Origin: JAGQRJ01 sp041402045
GTDB lineage: Bacteria; Planctomycetota; J058
Assembly (NCBI GenBank): GCA_041402045.1
Contig: JAWKSZ010000027.1
Span: forward strand, 1-64,000
Direction: 5' to 3'
Length of the DNA: 64,000 bases
Made by a program: the position numbers and the translations under genes. Under the pieces are notes generated by a model. The model saw nothing but the letters and a program-made list of their open reading frames with translations, had not been told where the DNA came from and searched no databases. Shown in pieces: positions 48,226 through 57,777 of the stretch; position 1 is the first letter of the stretch, and every line of letters begins with the position of its first letter.

Positions 48226-48915
48226 ATGCCCACCGTGTTGATCACCGGGGCCAGCCGCGGGCTGGGCCTCGAGTTCGCCAAGCAGTACGCCCAGGACGGC
48301 TGGGACGTGATCGCCACCTGCCGCACGCCCGAGCAGGCGACGGCGCTGACCCAGCTCGCCAAGGCCCACGGGAGCCTGCGGGTCACGGCCCTGGATGTGA
48401 GCGACCCGGCCTCGGTCGCCGCCCTCGGCGACCGCGTCGGCAACGGCGCGATCGACCTGCTGCTGAACAACGCGGGCGTGTTCGGCGATCGCGCGGGCTT
48501 CGGCTCGGTGGACTACGACGTGTGGGCGCGGACCCTGGCCACCAACACCCTGGCCCCGTTGCGCCTGTCCGAGACCCTGGTCGAGCACGTGGCGCGCAGC
48601 GAGAAGAAGCTGATCGCCCACGTGACCTCGAAGATGGGGAGCATCGCCGACAACACCAGCGGCGGGATGTACGTCTACCGCTCGAGCAAGGCCGCGCTGA
48701 ACATGGTCAACAAGAGCATGGCCGTGGACCTCGCTGGGCGCGGGATCACCTGCGTCGTGCTGCACCCGGGCTGGGTCGCCACCGACATGGGCGGCGCCAA
48801 CGCGCCGCTCCAGCCCGAGCCCTCGGTGCGCGGCATGCGCCAGGTCCTCGCCGGGCTGACGCCGGCCAAGACCGGGAAGTTCTTCAACTACGACGGCGAA
48901 GAGCTGCCCTGGTAA
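48226..48915 (+). CDS. Short-chain dehydrogenase (C-factor-like SDR)
   Basis: 229 residues from ATG 48226. Cofactor loop TVLITGASRGLGLEFAKQYA; NNAGVFGDRAGF; Ser/Tyr/Lys in VTSKMGSIAD and MYVYRSSKAALNM; and HPGWVATDMGG. This arrangement matches the CsgA/sniffer/C-factor group of NAD(P)-dependent oxidoreductases. The substrate is not predictable. It lies 49 nt after the CarF-like gene on the same strand and converges on an SGNH gene. Confidence 0.9.
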   Translation: MPTVLITGASRGLGLEFAKQYAQDGWDVIATCRTPEQATALTQLAKAHGSLRVTALDVSDPASVAALGDRVGNGAIDLLLNNAGVFGDRAGFGSVDYDVWARTLATNTLAPLRLSETLVEHVARSEKKLIAHVTSKMGSIADNTSGGMYVYRSSKAALNMVNKSMAVDLAGRGITCVVLHPGWVATDMGGANAPLQPEPSVRGMRQVLAGLTPAKTGKFFNYDGEELPW

Positions 48916-48925
48916 CCCCAGGGCT

Positions 48926-50044
48926 TCAGCGCGCGAGCGCGGCCCGGACCTGAGGCGCGACGAGCTGCGCCTTGGCTCGGCAGCCTTCTGCGCGCAGGTG
49001 GCACCAATCCGCCCACTGCTCGTCGGGGATCGTGCTCGCAGGGAACGGCGCGAGGGCGCACCCTGGCTCCTGGGCCACGTCGCTCAGCACGGCTTCGTTG
49101 CGCGCGAGGAGGGGCTGAATCGGATCGCTCTCGGCCCGGCTCCCCGGACGCTCGCGGAAGGGCACGAGGACCACGCGAGCGCCCGTCCCCGCGATCTCGC
49201 GCGCGAGCGTGCGCAGGTTGACCGCGAACGCATACTCCGCGTCGGGCACGGCCGCGATCCCCCCTGCCGGCGGGGTGTACCACGGCGCGAGGGGCCGACG
49301 CGGCTGCGTGATCTCGTCGCTGCCGAGGTCCACCCCGGTGAACAGCGAGATCAGCAGCAGCGCGCCCAGGCGGGAGCGCGCGACGACCCGGCCAGGACCG
49401 GCCAACGCCTCGGGCGCGCTGGGCAAGCGGCGGTAGTGGCTGTAGTCCGGGCTGTAGTGGGGGACAGCGACGGCGTAGGCGTCGTTGCCCCCGGTGTTGA
49501 TCACCACCACGTCCGGCGCGTAGTAGCGCCACTTGAAGTGGAAGTGCGTCAGGAGCTCGGCCGTCGTGCCCGCAGGGAGGCCGGCGTTGATCACCTCCAC
49601 GCCTCGGAGCCCGGCCGGGAGATCCTCCGCGAGCACGCGCTGGAGCCACGCGGGGTAGGTCTGGCCGTCGTCCTTCACCGACCACCCGTAGGTCGTCGAG
49701 CCCCCCAGGCACACGACCCGCGCGACCCCCGGACTCCGCTCGCGCGGGACCGTCTCGCCCCGGTAGCCGTCCGGGCTGTGGTGGATCCCGCTGGGCTCGA
49801 CGTAGCCCGGGGCGGGAATGTAGAGCAGATACGGCTGGCCCACCGCCCGCGGCGGGCCGCGCCGCTCGAGCCCCAGCATGCGTCGCCGAGTCACCTCGTA
49901 GTGGTGCAGCCGCCCGCGGAAGAGCACGGCGCACGTGAGCTCACCCGCCGCGAGGGCGAGGCAGAGGGCGACGCAGCGAAACACGAAACGTCGCCTGCGG
50001 CGGTTCGGTCTCCGGCGGGGCGTCGCGCTCTGCGCGTCACTCAC
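48926..50044 (-). CDS. Exported SGNH/GDSL-like hydrolase
   Basis: 372 residues from GTG 50044, overlapping the GlcD-type stop by GTGA. A signal or anchor helix follows an Arg-rich start (RFVFRCVALCLALAAGELTC). Block I VVCLGGSTTYGWSVKDDGQT has the Ser, VVVINTGGNDAYA has block III, and ADWCHLRAEGCRAKAQ has the Asp-His pair of block V. This is a second SGNH protein in the window, from a different subgroup than the one at 3786-5270. Probably an envelope esterase; substrate unknown. Confidence 0.83.
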   Translation of the reverse strand: MSDAQSATPRRRPNRRRRRFVFRCVALCLALAAGELTCAVLFRGRLHHYEVTRRRMLGLERRGPPRAVGQPYLLYIPAPGYVEPSGIHHSPDGYRGETVPRERSPGVARVVCLGGSTTYGWSVKDDGQTYPAWLQRVLAEDLPAGLRGVEVINAGLPAGTTAELLTHFHFKWRYYAPDVVVINTGGNDAYAVAVPHYSPDYSHYRRLPSAPEALAGPGRVVARSRLGALLLISLFTGVDLGSDEITQPRRPLAPWYTPPAGGIAAVPDAEYAFAVNLRTLAREIAGTGARVVLVPFRERPGSRAESDPIQPLLARNEAVLSDVAQEPGCALAPFPASTIPDEQWADWCHLRAEGCRAKAQLVAPQVRAALAR

Positions 50045-51489
50045 GGCGCGACCGAGGACGGGAGGAGCTTGTCGGGGTTGAGGATCCCGAGGGGATCGAA
50101 CCCCTGCTTGATCGCGCGCTGCAGCCCGAGGTTCGCGGGGGAGAGCTGCAGGGGCAGGAGGTCGCGCTGGATCAGCCCGATCCCGTGCTCGCCGGAGATC
50201 GTGCCCCCCAGCTCGACCATGGCGTTCACGATCGCGGGCCCGGTGCGCTCCAGCGCCCGCGCCCAGGCGTCCTCGTCGAGGGCGTCGCGGAGCACGTTCA
50301 CGTGCAGGTTCCCGTCGCCGGCGTGGCCGTAGCTCAGCGCGCGCAGGCCCAGCGGCTCGAGCACGGCGTCGATCGCGCGCAGCGCCGCGGGGATCGAGGC
50401 GCGGGGGACGGCGACGTCGTACTCGCGGTAGTCGCCCTGGCTCTTGACCGCCTCGCCCATGGCCCGGCGGATCCCCCACAGCTCGCGGGCGCGGTCGGGG
50501 GTCCCCGCGAGTAGCACGTCCTCGGCGCCGACCTCGAGGCACACCTCGCCCAGCTTGAGCGCGTCGCGCTCCACGTCGTCCTCGTGGAAGCCGTCGACCT
50601 CGAGCAGGAGCGACGCCGCGGCGCCCGAGATCTCCTGGGGGAACGACTTGCCCAGGTGCGCCTCGGTGGCGTTGAGCGCGGCCTGGCTGAGGAGCTCGCA
50701 GGCCGCGGGAGTGATCCCGGCCTGGAAGATCCGGCTCACCGCCTGCGCCGCCTGATCCAGGCTGGGGAAGGGCGCCATGAGCGTCTTGGTCAGCGGCGGG
50801 AGCGGGATCAAGCGCAGGGTGGCCTCGGTCACGATCCCGAGGGTGCCCTCGCTGCCCACGAAGAGCTGGGTCAGGTTGTAACCGGTGACGTCCTTGAACA
50901 GCTTCCCGCCGGTGCGGATCACCTCCCCCGAGGCGAGCACGACCTCGAGCCCGAGCACGTAGTCGCGGGTCACGCCGTACTTCACGCAGCGCGGGCCGCC
51001 CGCGCACTCGGCCAGGTTCCCGCCCAGGACGCAGGAGCCCTTGCTCGCCGGGTCCGGGGGATAGAACAGGCCCTCGGCCTCGACCGCGTCCTGGAAGGTC
51101 TGGGTCACGACCCCGGGCTGCACGACGGCCACGAGGTTCGCGGCGTCGATCTCGAGGATCCGGTTCATGCGCTTCGTCGAGAGCACGATCCCGCCGCGCA
51201 CGGGGATCGCGCCGCCCGAGAGCCCCGTCCCGCCGCCGCGGGCCACGATCGGCACGCGGTGCTGGCTCGCCAGGCGCAGCACGGCCTGGACCTCGGCGGT
51301 GCTCGCGGGGAACACCGCGACCTCCGGCCAGGCGTGCAGGTCCTCGGTCTCGTCGCGCCCGAAGGGCTCGAGCTGCTCGCGGTCGGTGAACACGTGGTCC
51401 GCGCCCAGCGCGCCCTGCAGGGCCTGGATCAGCTCGGGGGTCACGGCCTCTAGCGTCGCGGTCACGGGGGCCTCCTCGTCGCGGGGCAT
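50041..51489 (-). CDS. glcD: GlcD-type FAD-linked D-2-hydroxyacid oxidase
   Basis: 482 residues from ATG 51489. The PCMH-type FAD-binding domain contains VPIVARGGGTGLSGGAIPVR, PPDPASKGSCVLGGNLAECA, GPRCVKYGVTRDYVLGLEVV and LFKDVTGYNLTQLFVGSEGT. The C-terminal oxidase part has LSYGHAGDGNLHVNVL and GTISGEHGIGLIQRD. This fits glycolate or D-lactate oxidase/dehydrogenase subunit D. GlcE/GlcF partners are absent here, so D-lactate or another 2-hydroxyacid is also possible. The preceding gene is an NAD-linked D-2-hydroxyacid dehydrogenase of matching chemistry. Confidence 0.92.
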   Translation of the reverse strand: MPRDEEAPVTATLEAVTPELIQALQGALGADHVFTDREQLEPFGRDETEDLHAWPEVAVFPASTAEVQAVLRLASQHRVPIVARGGGTGLSGGAIPVRGGIVLSTKRMNRILEIDAANLVAVVQPGVVTQTFQDAVEAEGLFYPPDPASKGSCVLGGNLAECAGGPRCVKYGVTRDYVLGLEVVLASGEVIRTGGKLFKDVTGYNLTQLFVGSEGTLGIVTEATLRLIPLPPLTKTLMAPFPSLDQAAQAVSRIFQAGITPAACELLSQAALNATEAHLGKSFPQEISGAAASLLLEVDGFHEDDVERDALKLGEVCLEVGAEDVLLAGTPDRARELWGIRRAMGEAVKSQGDYREYDVAVPRASIPAALRAIDAVLEPLGLRALSYGHAGDGNLHVNVLRDALDEDAWARALERTGPAIVNAMVELGGTISGEHGIGLIQRDLLPLQLSPANLGLQRAIKQGFDPLGILNPDKLLPSSVAP

Positions 51490-51501
51490 GCTACCGCGGG
51501 C

Positions 51502-52452
51502 TCACACCAGGCGGTTGGGGATCGGCTCGCCGCGGAGGTAGGCCGCCACGGCCTCGGCCGCGCCGAGCTCCATGGCCCGGCGCCCGGCGTCGGAGCACGA
51601 GCCCATGTGCGCGGTCAGGAGCACGTCCTCCCGGGCGGCGAGGGGCCCCCGGTAGGGCTCCTCGTGGAACACGTCGAGGGCCGCCCCCGCGAGCTGGCCG
51701 GCCTCGAGCGCCGCCAGCAGCGCGCCCTCGTCCAGGAGCTCGCCGCGGGCGGTGTTCACCAGGTAGGCCCCGCGGGGGAGCGCCCCCAGCCGCGCCGCGT
51801 CGAACAGCCCCCGGGTCTCGGAGGTCAGCGGCACGTGCAGGCTCAGGACCTCGCTGCGCGCGAGGAGCTGGTCCAGGTCCACGACCTCGACCCCCAGGGC
51901 CCGGGCGCGCTCCTGGGCCAGCGGGTCGGTGTCGCACCCGAGCACGCGGCAGCCGAAGGGGCGCAGGAGCCTGGCCACCCGGCTCCCGCAGCGCCCGAGA
52001 CCGAGGAGCCCCACCCGGCGCTCCTGGAGCAGCCAGCCCGTGCGCCGGGTCCACCCGCCCGCGCGGATCGCGCGGTCGGCCTGGGGCACCTCGCGCACGA
52101 GGCTCAGGATCAACCCCAGGGTCAGCTCGGCCACGCTGTCGCTGGGGCCGTCGGGGGTCCAGCTCACCCGGATCCCCCGCGCGCGGCAGAGCTCGAGGTC
52201 GATCCCGTCCAGCCCGACGCCAGTCCGCGCGATCAGCCGCAGCCCGGGGGCCGCGTCCAGGAGCTCGGCGGTGTAGCGCTCGGTGCTGGCGATCACGACC
52301 TCGGCGCCCGGAAGCAGCGCCCGCAGCTCAGCGGGGGTCAGCTTGCGCGCGTAGGGGTTGAGCTCGAGGGCGCCGCCGGCCTGGCGCACCAGGTCGCGAG
52401 GGGCAGGGTCGAGGTGGCCGAAGGGGTGGGTCGAGGCGAAGACCCGCCTCAC
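51502..52452 (-). CDS. D-2-hydroxyacid dehydrogenase (phosphoglycerate dehydrogenase-like)
   Basis: 316 residues from GTG 52452, coupled by GTGA to the CNNM gene. The catalytic Arg is in LIARTGVGLDGIDLELCRAR. The NAD loop is RVGLLGLGRCGSRVARLLRP. The block LVNTARGELLDEGALLAALE is typical, and the general-acid His is in LLTAHMGSCSDAGR. Whether the substrate is 3-phosphoglycerate, glyoxylate or another oxo-acid cannot be told. It lacks the C-terminal ACT domain of long SerA enzymes. Confidence 0.9.
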   Translation of the reverse strand: MRRVFASTHPFGHLDPAPRDLVRQAGGALELNPYARKLTPAELRALLPGAEVVIASTERYTAELLDAAPGLRLIARTGVGLDGIDLELCRARGIRVSWTPDGPSDSVAELTLGLILSLVREVPQADRAIRAGGWTRRTGWLLQERRVGLLGLGRCGSRVARLLRPFGCRVLGCDTDPLAQERARALGVEVVDLDQLLARSEVLSLHVPLTSETRGLFDAARLGALPRGAYLVNTARGELLDEGALLAALEAGQLAGAALDVFHEEPYRGPLAAREDVLLTAHMGSCSDAGRRAMELGAAEAVAAYLRGEPIPNRLV

Positions 52453-53720
52453 TTGAGGCGCACCCGCACCCGCGAGACCCGGCGCTCGTCCGCCTCGGTC
52501 ACCAGGAACGAGGTGCCGTTGAGGGTCACCTCGTCGCCCTTCTTGGGGATCCGCCCCAGGCGCAGGGCCACGTAGCCGCCGACGGTCTCGACGTCCTCGT
52601 CCTCGGGGAGCTTGGTGCCGTATTCCTCGTTGAGCTCGTCAATGTGCAGCTTGGCGTCGACGTCGATCTCGGTCGCCGAGAGCCGGCGCACCGGCACGTC
52701 GGACACGTCATGCTCGTCGTCGATATCGCCGATCAGCTCCTCGATCAGGTCCTCGATCGTGACCAGCCCTGCGGTGCCGCCGTACTCGTCGGCGACGATC
52801 GCCATGTGGATCTTGCGCGCGCGGAACTCCTTGAGCAGGTCGGCCACGCGCTTGGTCTCGGGGACGAAGAACGGCTTGCGAAACAGCCCGCGGGGGTCGG
52901 CCTCGGGGTCGGCGACCGCCGCCAGGAGGTCCTTCACCATGAGCACGCCCACGATCTTGTCCACGGTGCCCTCGAACACCGGGAGCCGGCTGCGCTTGTA
53001 TTCGACGGCCTTGGTCACCAGGGTCTCGCGGTCGTCGCTGGCGTCCACCGCCTGGATGTCGATCCGCGGGGTCATGACCTCGGTCACGTCCACGTCGCGG
53101 AACTCCATGAGGTTCTCGATCACCTCGAGGGAGGCCTGATCGATCAAGCCCTCGTGCTCGCCGACCCGCGCCGCGGCGAGGATCTCCTCCTTGATCTCCT
53201 CTTCCTTCTCCAGGGCCTTGAGGTTGAACAGGCGCCAGGTGATCACGTAGACCCCGCGCGCCAACCAGCCCACCGGAGCCAGGATCCGCTCCAGGACCAC
53301 GACCAGGGGTCGCAGGCGGATCAGGAGCTCCTCGGAGCGCCGCTCGCCGACCGCGCTCGGGACCAACGACCCCAGGATCACGAACACCAGGAGCCCGACC
53401 CCGAACACCTTGGCCGCGGCGAGCACCCACAGCCCAGGGGTCACGGGCTCGGTGGCCTCGCGCAGGGTGCGCGCGATCCCCGCGCCGGCGAGGGCCACGG
53501 TCCCCGCGAGGAGGGTGGTCACGCGCAGCGCCCCCAGGGTCAGCTCCAGCCCGTCGAGCCGCGCGGACAGCGCCTGAAAGGGCTTGAACGCCCCCGGGCG
53601 ATCCTCGAGCAGCTCTTCGCAGCGGCTGAGGCTGAAGTTGCGCACTGCGCTCAACAGTAAGGAAAGGACGGCCAGGGCCACGCCCGAGGCCGCCACCAGG
53701 ATCCAGGCAGCGCGTTCCAT
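52449..53720 (-). CDS. CNNM/HlyC-CorC-type membrane protein with CBS domains
   Basis: 423 residues from ATG 53720. The N-terminal part has about four membrane helices (DUF21/CNNM-like: AAWILVAASGVALAVLSLLL, LRVTTLLAGTVALAGAGIA, LGSLVPSAVGERRSE). A CBS pair follows (VTEVMTPRIDIQAVDASDDR, RLPVFEGTVDKIVGVLMVKD, AIVADEYGGTAGLVTIEDLI). The CorC/HlyC domain is at the end (GGYVALRLGRIPKKGDEVTL). These proteins are linked to magnesium or cobalt export. It heads the four-gene coupled minus-strand group ending in the SGNH gene. Confidence 0.9.
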   Translation of the reverse strand: MERAAWILVAASGVALAVLSLLLSAVRNFSLSRCEELLEDRPGAFKPFQALSARLDGLELTLGALRVTTLLAGTVALAGAGIARTLREATEPVTPGLWVLAAAKVFGVGLLVFVILGSLVPSAVGERRSEELLIRLRPLVVVLERILAPVGWLARGVYVITWRLFNLKALEKEEEIKEEILAAARVGEHEGLIDQASLEVIENLMEFRDVDVTEVMTPRIDIQAVDASDDRETLVTKAVEYKRSRLPVFEGTVDKIVGVLMVKDLLAAVADPEADPRGLFRKPFFVPETKRVADLLKEFRARKIHMAIVADEYGGTAGLVTIEDLIEELIGDIDDEHDVSDVPVRRLSATEIDVDAKLHIDELNEEYGTKLPEDEDVETVGGYVALRLGRIPKKGDEVTLNGTSFLVTEADERRVSRVRVRLK

Positions 53721-53918
53721 GTTCTGGCGGGAGCCTAGAAAGCGCTGGGGGGAAATACAAGCCCTCGAAATGGTTGGTCCCGCCGGGCCGGTCGCCCGTC
53801 CGGCCGCTTCGGTTGACGGCTTCGGCCGGCTCACGTACGATCCGACATTGGAACGCCTGCACTTAGGCCTTCCGTCGGAACGCCCGCTGCGCTCGTCCGA
53901 GCGACCCTGAGGAGGCCC

Positions 53919-56105
53919 GTGGCCACGGAGAGGGAGCCCAATCAACCGCCCCGGCGCGGAGGCGAGGACCCTCAGGATCCTCGGCCCCCGCGCAACGTGT
54001 TCGGCATCCTGTTCCTGCTGTTCGGGCTGCTGTTCCTGGTGGCGGTCGCTTCCCGCGAGGACTTCGGCGTAGGCGCGGCGGGGGACACCGAGCTCGACCT
54101 GGGGACCTACGAGGCCCTGCTCAAGCGCAACGAGATCGAGGAGATCTCCTTCGTCGACATGCACGCGACGCTCGTGCTCCGCGCCGGGAACCTCGAGGGC
54201 GACACCAAGCCCCTGACCCGGACCCTGAACTTCCCGTCCCAGGAGCTGGCGACCTTCGAGTACGAGCGGGCCCGCAACCTGCTGAGCCCCGACGAGAACG
54301 TGCGCCCGATCACGACCAAGGTCCTGATCGACCACGGGAACACCTTCCTCTATCAGCTCGTGCTGTGGTTCCTGCCCTCGCTGCTCCTGATCGGGGTGCT
54401 CTACTTCCTGTTCTTCCGGCAAATGCGCGGGCCTGGCGCTCCCGGCTCGCTCATGAACTTCGGCAAGAGCAAGCACCGCGTCACCAGCGAGGGGACCGGG
54501 GTCACCCTCAAGGACGTCGCCGGGATCGACGAGGCCCGCCAGGACATCGAGGAGATCATCGCCTTCCTCAAGAACCCGCAGAAGTTCGTGCGCCTGGGCG
54601 GACGGATCCCCAAGGGCGTGCTCCTCGTCGGCCCCCCCGGCACCGGCAAGACGCTCCTGGCCAAGGCCACGGCGGGCGAGGCCGGGGTGCCGTTCTTCTC
54701 GGTCAGCGGCTCGGACTTCGTGGAGATGTTCGTGGGCGTGGGCGCGAGCCGCGTGCGCGACCTGTTCGAGAAGGCCAAGGAGAACTCGCCCTGCATCGTG
54801 TTCCTGGACGAGGTCGACGCGGTCGGACGCCGGCGCGGGAGCGGCCTCGGCGGCGGCCACGACGAGCGTGAGCAGACGTTGAACCAGATCCTCGTGGCCA
54901 TGGACGGCTTCGACACCGACCGCGGGATCATCGTCATGGCCGCGACCAACCGCGCGGACATCCTCGACCCCGCCCTGACCCGGCCCGGGCGCTTCGACCG
55001 CCAGATCATGATCGGGCTGCCCGACGTGGAGGGCCGCGAGAAGATCCTGCGCGTGCACGCGCGGGAGAAGCCGCTGGCCGCCGACGTCGACCTCCAGATC
55101 CTGGCCCGGGCCACGGTGACCTTCTCCGGCGCCGAGCTGGAGGCGCTGCTGAACGAGGCGGCGCTGATGGCGGCCATGGAGGACCGCGACCAGATCACCA
55201 TGCACGACCTCGAGGAGGCCCGGGACAAGGTGCGCTGGGGCCGGCAGAAGCGCAGCCAGAAGATGGCCGAGGAGGAGCTCACCGCGACGGCCTACCACGA
55301 GGCCGGCCACGCGCTCGTCGCCGCGCTGATCGACGGCTGCGACCCCCTGCACAAGGTCACGATCGTGCCCCGCGGCCCCGCGCTGGGCCTGACCATGTCG
55401 CTCCCCGAGCAGGACGTGCGCAGCCTGACCAAGAAGCAGATCCTGGCGCGGGTGGCCATGGCCTACGGCGGGCGGATCGGCGAGGAGGTCTACACCCAGG
55501 ACCTCTCGACCGGCGCCGCCAACGACATTCAGCAGGCCTCCGAGCTGATCCGGCGCATGGTCACCGAGTGGGGTATGTCCGAGACCCTCGGCCCGCTGAA
55601 GTACGGCGCCCCGCCGGACCAGGACGCGCTGTTCCTCGGGCGCGACCTCGCGCGCAACCAGCCGATCTCCCAGGCGACCCTCGAGGCGATCGACGCCGAG
55701 GTGCGCAAGGTGTGCGACGAGCAGTTCGAGCGGGCCGAGCGCACGATCAACGACCACATGGAGGGCCTGCACAGCCTGGCCAAGGCCCTGCTGCGCTTCG
55801 AGACGCTGTCCGGGGTCGAGGTGGCCTCGCTGCTCGCGGGCAACGAGCTGGATCGGGAAGCCCCTGCGCCGACCCTGTTCAACACGCCCCAGCCCGGGCT
55901 GACGCCGCTTCCTCCCGAGCGCGAGCCAGCCGGCGCCCCTGCTCCGCCGGAGACCGTGTCCGAGGACGCAGGCTCCCCGGTCGTGATCAACGAGCCCGAC
56001 CCGTCACCGATCCCGAGCACCAACGACGGCCCCGAGCCGAGCGGCGCGTTCCCCCGAGAGCCGCGCCCCGGCGACGCCCCCGAGCCGGAGGGCGGCGGGG
56101 CCTGA
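53919..56105 (+). CDS. ftsH: ATP-dependent zinc metalloprotease FtsH
   Basis: 728 residues from GTG 53919. Membrane helices at about 27-44 and 144-165 flank a periplasmic domain. The AAA+ domain has Walker A GPPGTGKT (238-245), Walker B FLDEVD (295-300), and the second region of homology AATNRADILDPALTRPGRFD (341-360). The protease domain has HEAGH (460-464), with the downstream Asp in DLSTGAANDI. The C-terminal ~110 residues are a Pro-rich extension. It degrades misfolded membrane proteins and selected regulators. It is divergent from the CNNM gene and ends at a perfect hairpin. Confidence 0.97.
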   Translation: MATEREPNQPPRRGGEDPQDPRPPRNVFGILFLLFGLLFLVAVASREDFGVGAAGDTELDLGTYEALLKRNEIEEISFVDMHATLVLRAGNLEGDTKPLTRTLNFPSQELATFEYERARNLLSPDENVRPITTKVLIDHGNTFLYQLVLWFLPSLLLIGVLYFLFFRQMRGPGAPGSLMNFGKSKHRVTSEGTGVTLKDVAGIDEARQDIEEIIAFLKNPQKFVRLGGRIPKGVLLVGPPGTGKTLLAKATAGEAGVPFFSVSGSDFVEMFVGVGASRVRDLFEKAKENSPCIVFLDEVDAVGRRRGSGLGGGHDEREQTLNQILVAMDGFDTDRGIIVMAATNRADILDPALTRPGRFDRQIMIGLPDVEGREKILRVHAREKPLAADVDLQILARATVTFSGAELEALLNEAALMAAMEDRDQITMHDLEEARDKVRWGRQKRSQKMAEEELTATAYHEAGHALVAALIDGCDPLHKVTIVPRGPALGLTMSLPEQDVRSLTKKQILARVAMAYGGRIGEEVYTQDLSTGAANDIQQASELIRRMVTEWGMSETLGPLKYGAPPDQDALFLGRDLARNQPISQATLEAIDAEVRKVCDEQFERAERTINDHMEGLHSLAKALLRFETLSGVEVASLLAGNELDREAPAPTLFNTPQPGLTPLPPEREPAGAPAPPETVSEDAGSPVVINEPDPSPIPSTNDGPEPSGAFPREPRPGDAPEPEGGGA

Positions 56106-56148
56106 GCCTGACGCGCCACCGCGCGCCCCTCAGCGGTCGGCCCCCCAA

Positions 56149-56204
56149 GCGAGCAGCCCTGGAGCTGCGAGGTCAGGCTCCCTCGCAGCTCCAGGGCTGC
56201 TCGC
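56149..56204. terminator. Perfect 23-bp inverted repeat between ftsH and the pseudopilin
   Basis: Arms 56149-56171 and 56182-56204 are fully complementary around a 10-nt loop. The hairpin stands between two convergent genes and is probably a bidirectional terminator. Confidence 0.8.
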
Positions 56205-56232
56205 GTTGGAATCGGGTCGCCGCGGAGGCTAC

Positions 56233-56709
56233 TTACTTGCCCATGGGCGCCAGGGTGGCCGGGATCTGGCAGGTGATCGTGTCCAAGGGGATCGCCGCCG
56301 CCGCGGTGTAGTAGACGGCGCCGCGCATGTTGATCGCGAAGTAGAGGTCGCCCGACGCCGTGGGCTGGACGGGGTTCGCCACCGCGAACCACATGAACTC
56401 GGGGTTGGTCGCGCTAGGCGCGCACTGGAACACGTAGCCCTGCTTGGTCCCGCTCCCCAGCACGCCGTCGACCAGCCCCGTGTTCGAGAGCTCGAGCAGC
56501 GAGCCGTAGTCGAAGAGGTCGTCCTCCTCCTTGTCGTTCTCGCGGAACAGGGTCTGCGCGGAGTAGATCGTCTTGAGCGAGGTGATCGCCGCCGCGTGGT
56601 TTCCGTGCTTGCGCGCGGAGAGCAGGTTCGGGATCGCGATCGCGGCGATGATCGAAATGATCGCGATCACGATCATGAGTTCGATCAGGGTGAAAGCACG
56701 GCGGATCAT
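56233..56709 (-). CDS. Type II secretion/type IV pilus-type pseudopilin, paralogue 1
   Basis: 158 residues from ATG 56709. The N-terminus MIRRAFTLIELMIVIAIISI is a prepilin peptidase signal with the cleavage site before Phe and conserved Glu5. The mature domain has NLLSARKHGNHAAAITSLKT, QTLFRENDKEEDDLFDYGSL and VDGVLGSGTKQGYVFQC, with Cys pairs near the end. It closely resembles the pseudopilin at 58980-59465 and probably forms a short pseudopilus or a surface fibre. No assembly ATPase or secretin is nearby. Confidence 0.92.
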   Translation of the reverse strand: MIRRAFTLIELMIVIAIISIIAAIAIPNLLSARKHGNHAAAITSLKTIYSAQTLFRENDKEEDDLFDYGSLLELSNTGLVDGVLGSGTKQGYVFQCAPSATNPEFMWFAVANPVQPTASGDLYFAINMRGAVYYTAAAAIPLDTITCQIPATLAPMGK

Positions 56710-56718
56710 GGATCCTCC

Positions 56719-57777
56719 TTACGACCCCGTGGGGGGCGGCGGGAGCTCGTGAGGGTAGACGATCGCCTTCAGCCAACGCGGAGGCGGCTTGGCGGTGCTG
56801 AGGATCCCGGGCCCCACCTCCTCGAGGGGGATCCGGTGCGAGACCAGGCGCTCGACCTGCACGACCCCGGACTCGATCAGCTCCAGGGCGACCCGGGTCT
56901 CCTTGGCGGCGCACGAGTAGCTGCAGGTCAGGCTTAGCTCGCCGAAGTAGAAGCGGTGCAGGGGCAGGGGCCCCAGGGTCTCGGGCGCGTAGGGTGAGAA
57001 CAGGACCACGCTCCCGCCGCGAGCGACGACCTCGCAGGCTTGCTCGAGGGCGGGCAAGCTCCCCACGCCCACGATCACGTGGTCGGGACCTCGGCCGCCG
57101 GTGGCCTCGCGGAGCTGCGCCGCGTAGTCGCCGTCGCGGGGGTCGAACACGTGATCGAAGCTCCAGGGCGGGGCGCTGGCCAGGTCACGCCGCTCGGCGG
57201 TGAAGTCGCTGCCCAGGATCAACCCCGCGCCCTGGGAGCGGGCGTAGGCCCCGTCCATGAGCCCCATGGTCCCGAGCCCGATCATGAGCACGCTGTCCCC
57301 GGGGGTGAGGCGCAGCTTGTCGACGGCGCGGACGCTGCAGGCCAGGGGCTCTATGAACGTGGCCGCCTCGAAGGAGACCGACTCGGGCAGGATCAGGGTG
57401 TCGCGCTCGACGTTCTCGGCGGGGACGCGCACGAACTCCGCGAACCCGCCGGGGTCGAGGCGGCTGCTCTTGAACAGCGCGCAGTTGGTCTCGTAGCCCC
57501 GCCGGCAGTAGTGGCACTCACCGCAGGACACGTGGTGGTGCACGAACACCCGCTGCCCGACCTCGAGCCGGCACCCGGGTCCGGTGTCGACGACGACGCC
57601 CGCGGGCTCGTGCCCGAGGACGGCCGGCGCCTTCTGATCGACGTACCAGGAGCAGGCGTCGCTCCCGCACAGCCCGCAGGCGACGACTTTGATCAACGCG
57701 TCCCCGGGCTGCAAGGCAGGGAGTTCGACCTCGGCGACCACGGTCTCGGTGAAGGACAGGGTGCGCGCGACTCTCAT
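56719..57777 (-). CDS. Zinc-type medium-chain alcohol/polyol dehydrogenase, copy 1
   Basis: 352 residues from ATG 57777, overlapping the preceding dehydrogenase by ATGA. The catalytic zinc region is CGLCGSDACSWYVDQKAPAV and GHEPAGVVV. The structural-zinc cysteines are in SCGECHYCRRGYETNC, and the Rossmann loop is VLMIGLGTMGLMDGAYARSQ. The closest general pattern is threonine or sorbitol dehydrogenase-like. The pseudopilin gene follows after ten bases, so the three are co-transcribed. Confidence 0.87.
   Translation of the reverse strand: MRVARTLSFTETVVAEVELPALQPGDALIKVVACGLCGSDACSWYVDQKAPAVLGHEPAGVVVDTGPGCRLEVGQRVFVHHHVSCGECHYCRRGYETNCALFKSSRLDPGGFAEFVRVPAENVERDTLILPESVSFEAATFIEPLACSVRAVDKLRLTPGDSVLMIGLGTMGLMDGAYARSQGAGLILGSDFTAERRDLASAPPWSFDHVFDPRDGDYAAQLREATGGRGPDHVIVGVGSLPALEQACEVVARGGSVVLFSPYAPETLGPLPLHRFYFGELSLTCSYSCAAKETRVALELIESGVVQVERLVSHRIPLEEVGPGILSTAKPPPRWLKAIVYPHELPPPPTGS

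Noticed and set aside
48926..51007. A fusion of the SGNH protein with an upstream 320-codon frame
   Set aside because: The added part is antisense-frame shadow of the GlcD-type gene; the GTGA overlap at 50041-50044 gives a natural start.
52449..55772. N-terminal extension of the CNNM gene across the start of ftsH
   Set aside because: The extension is antisense to ftsH. The real start is ATG 53720, where the membrane helices begin.
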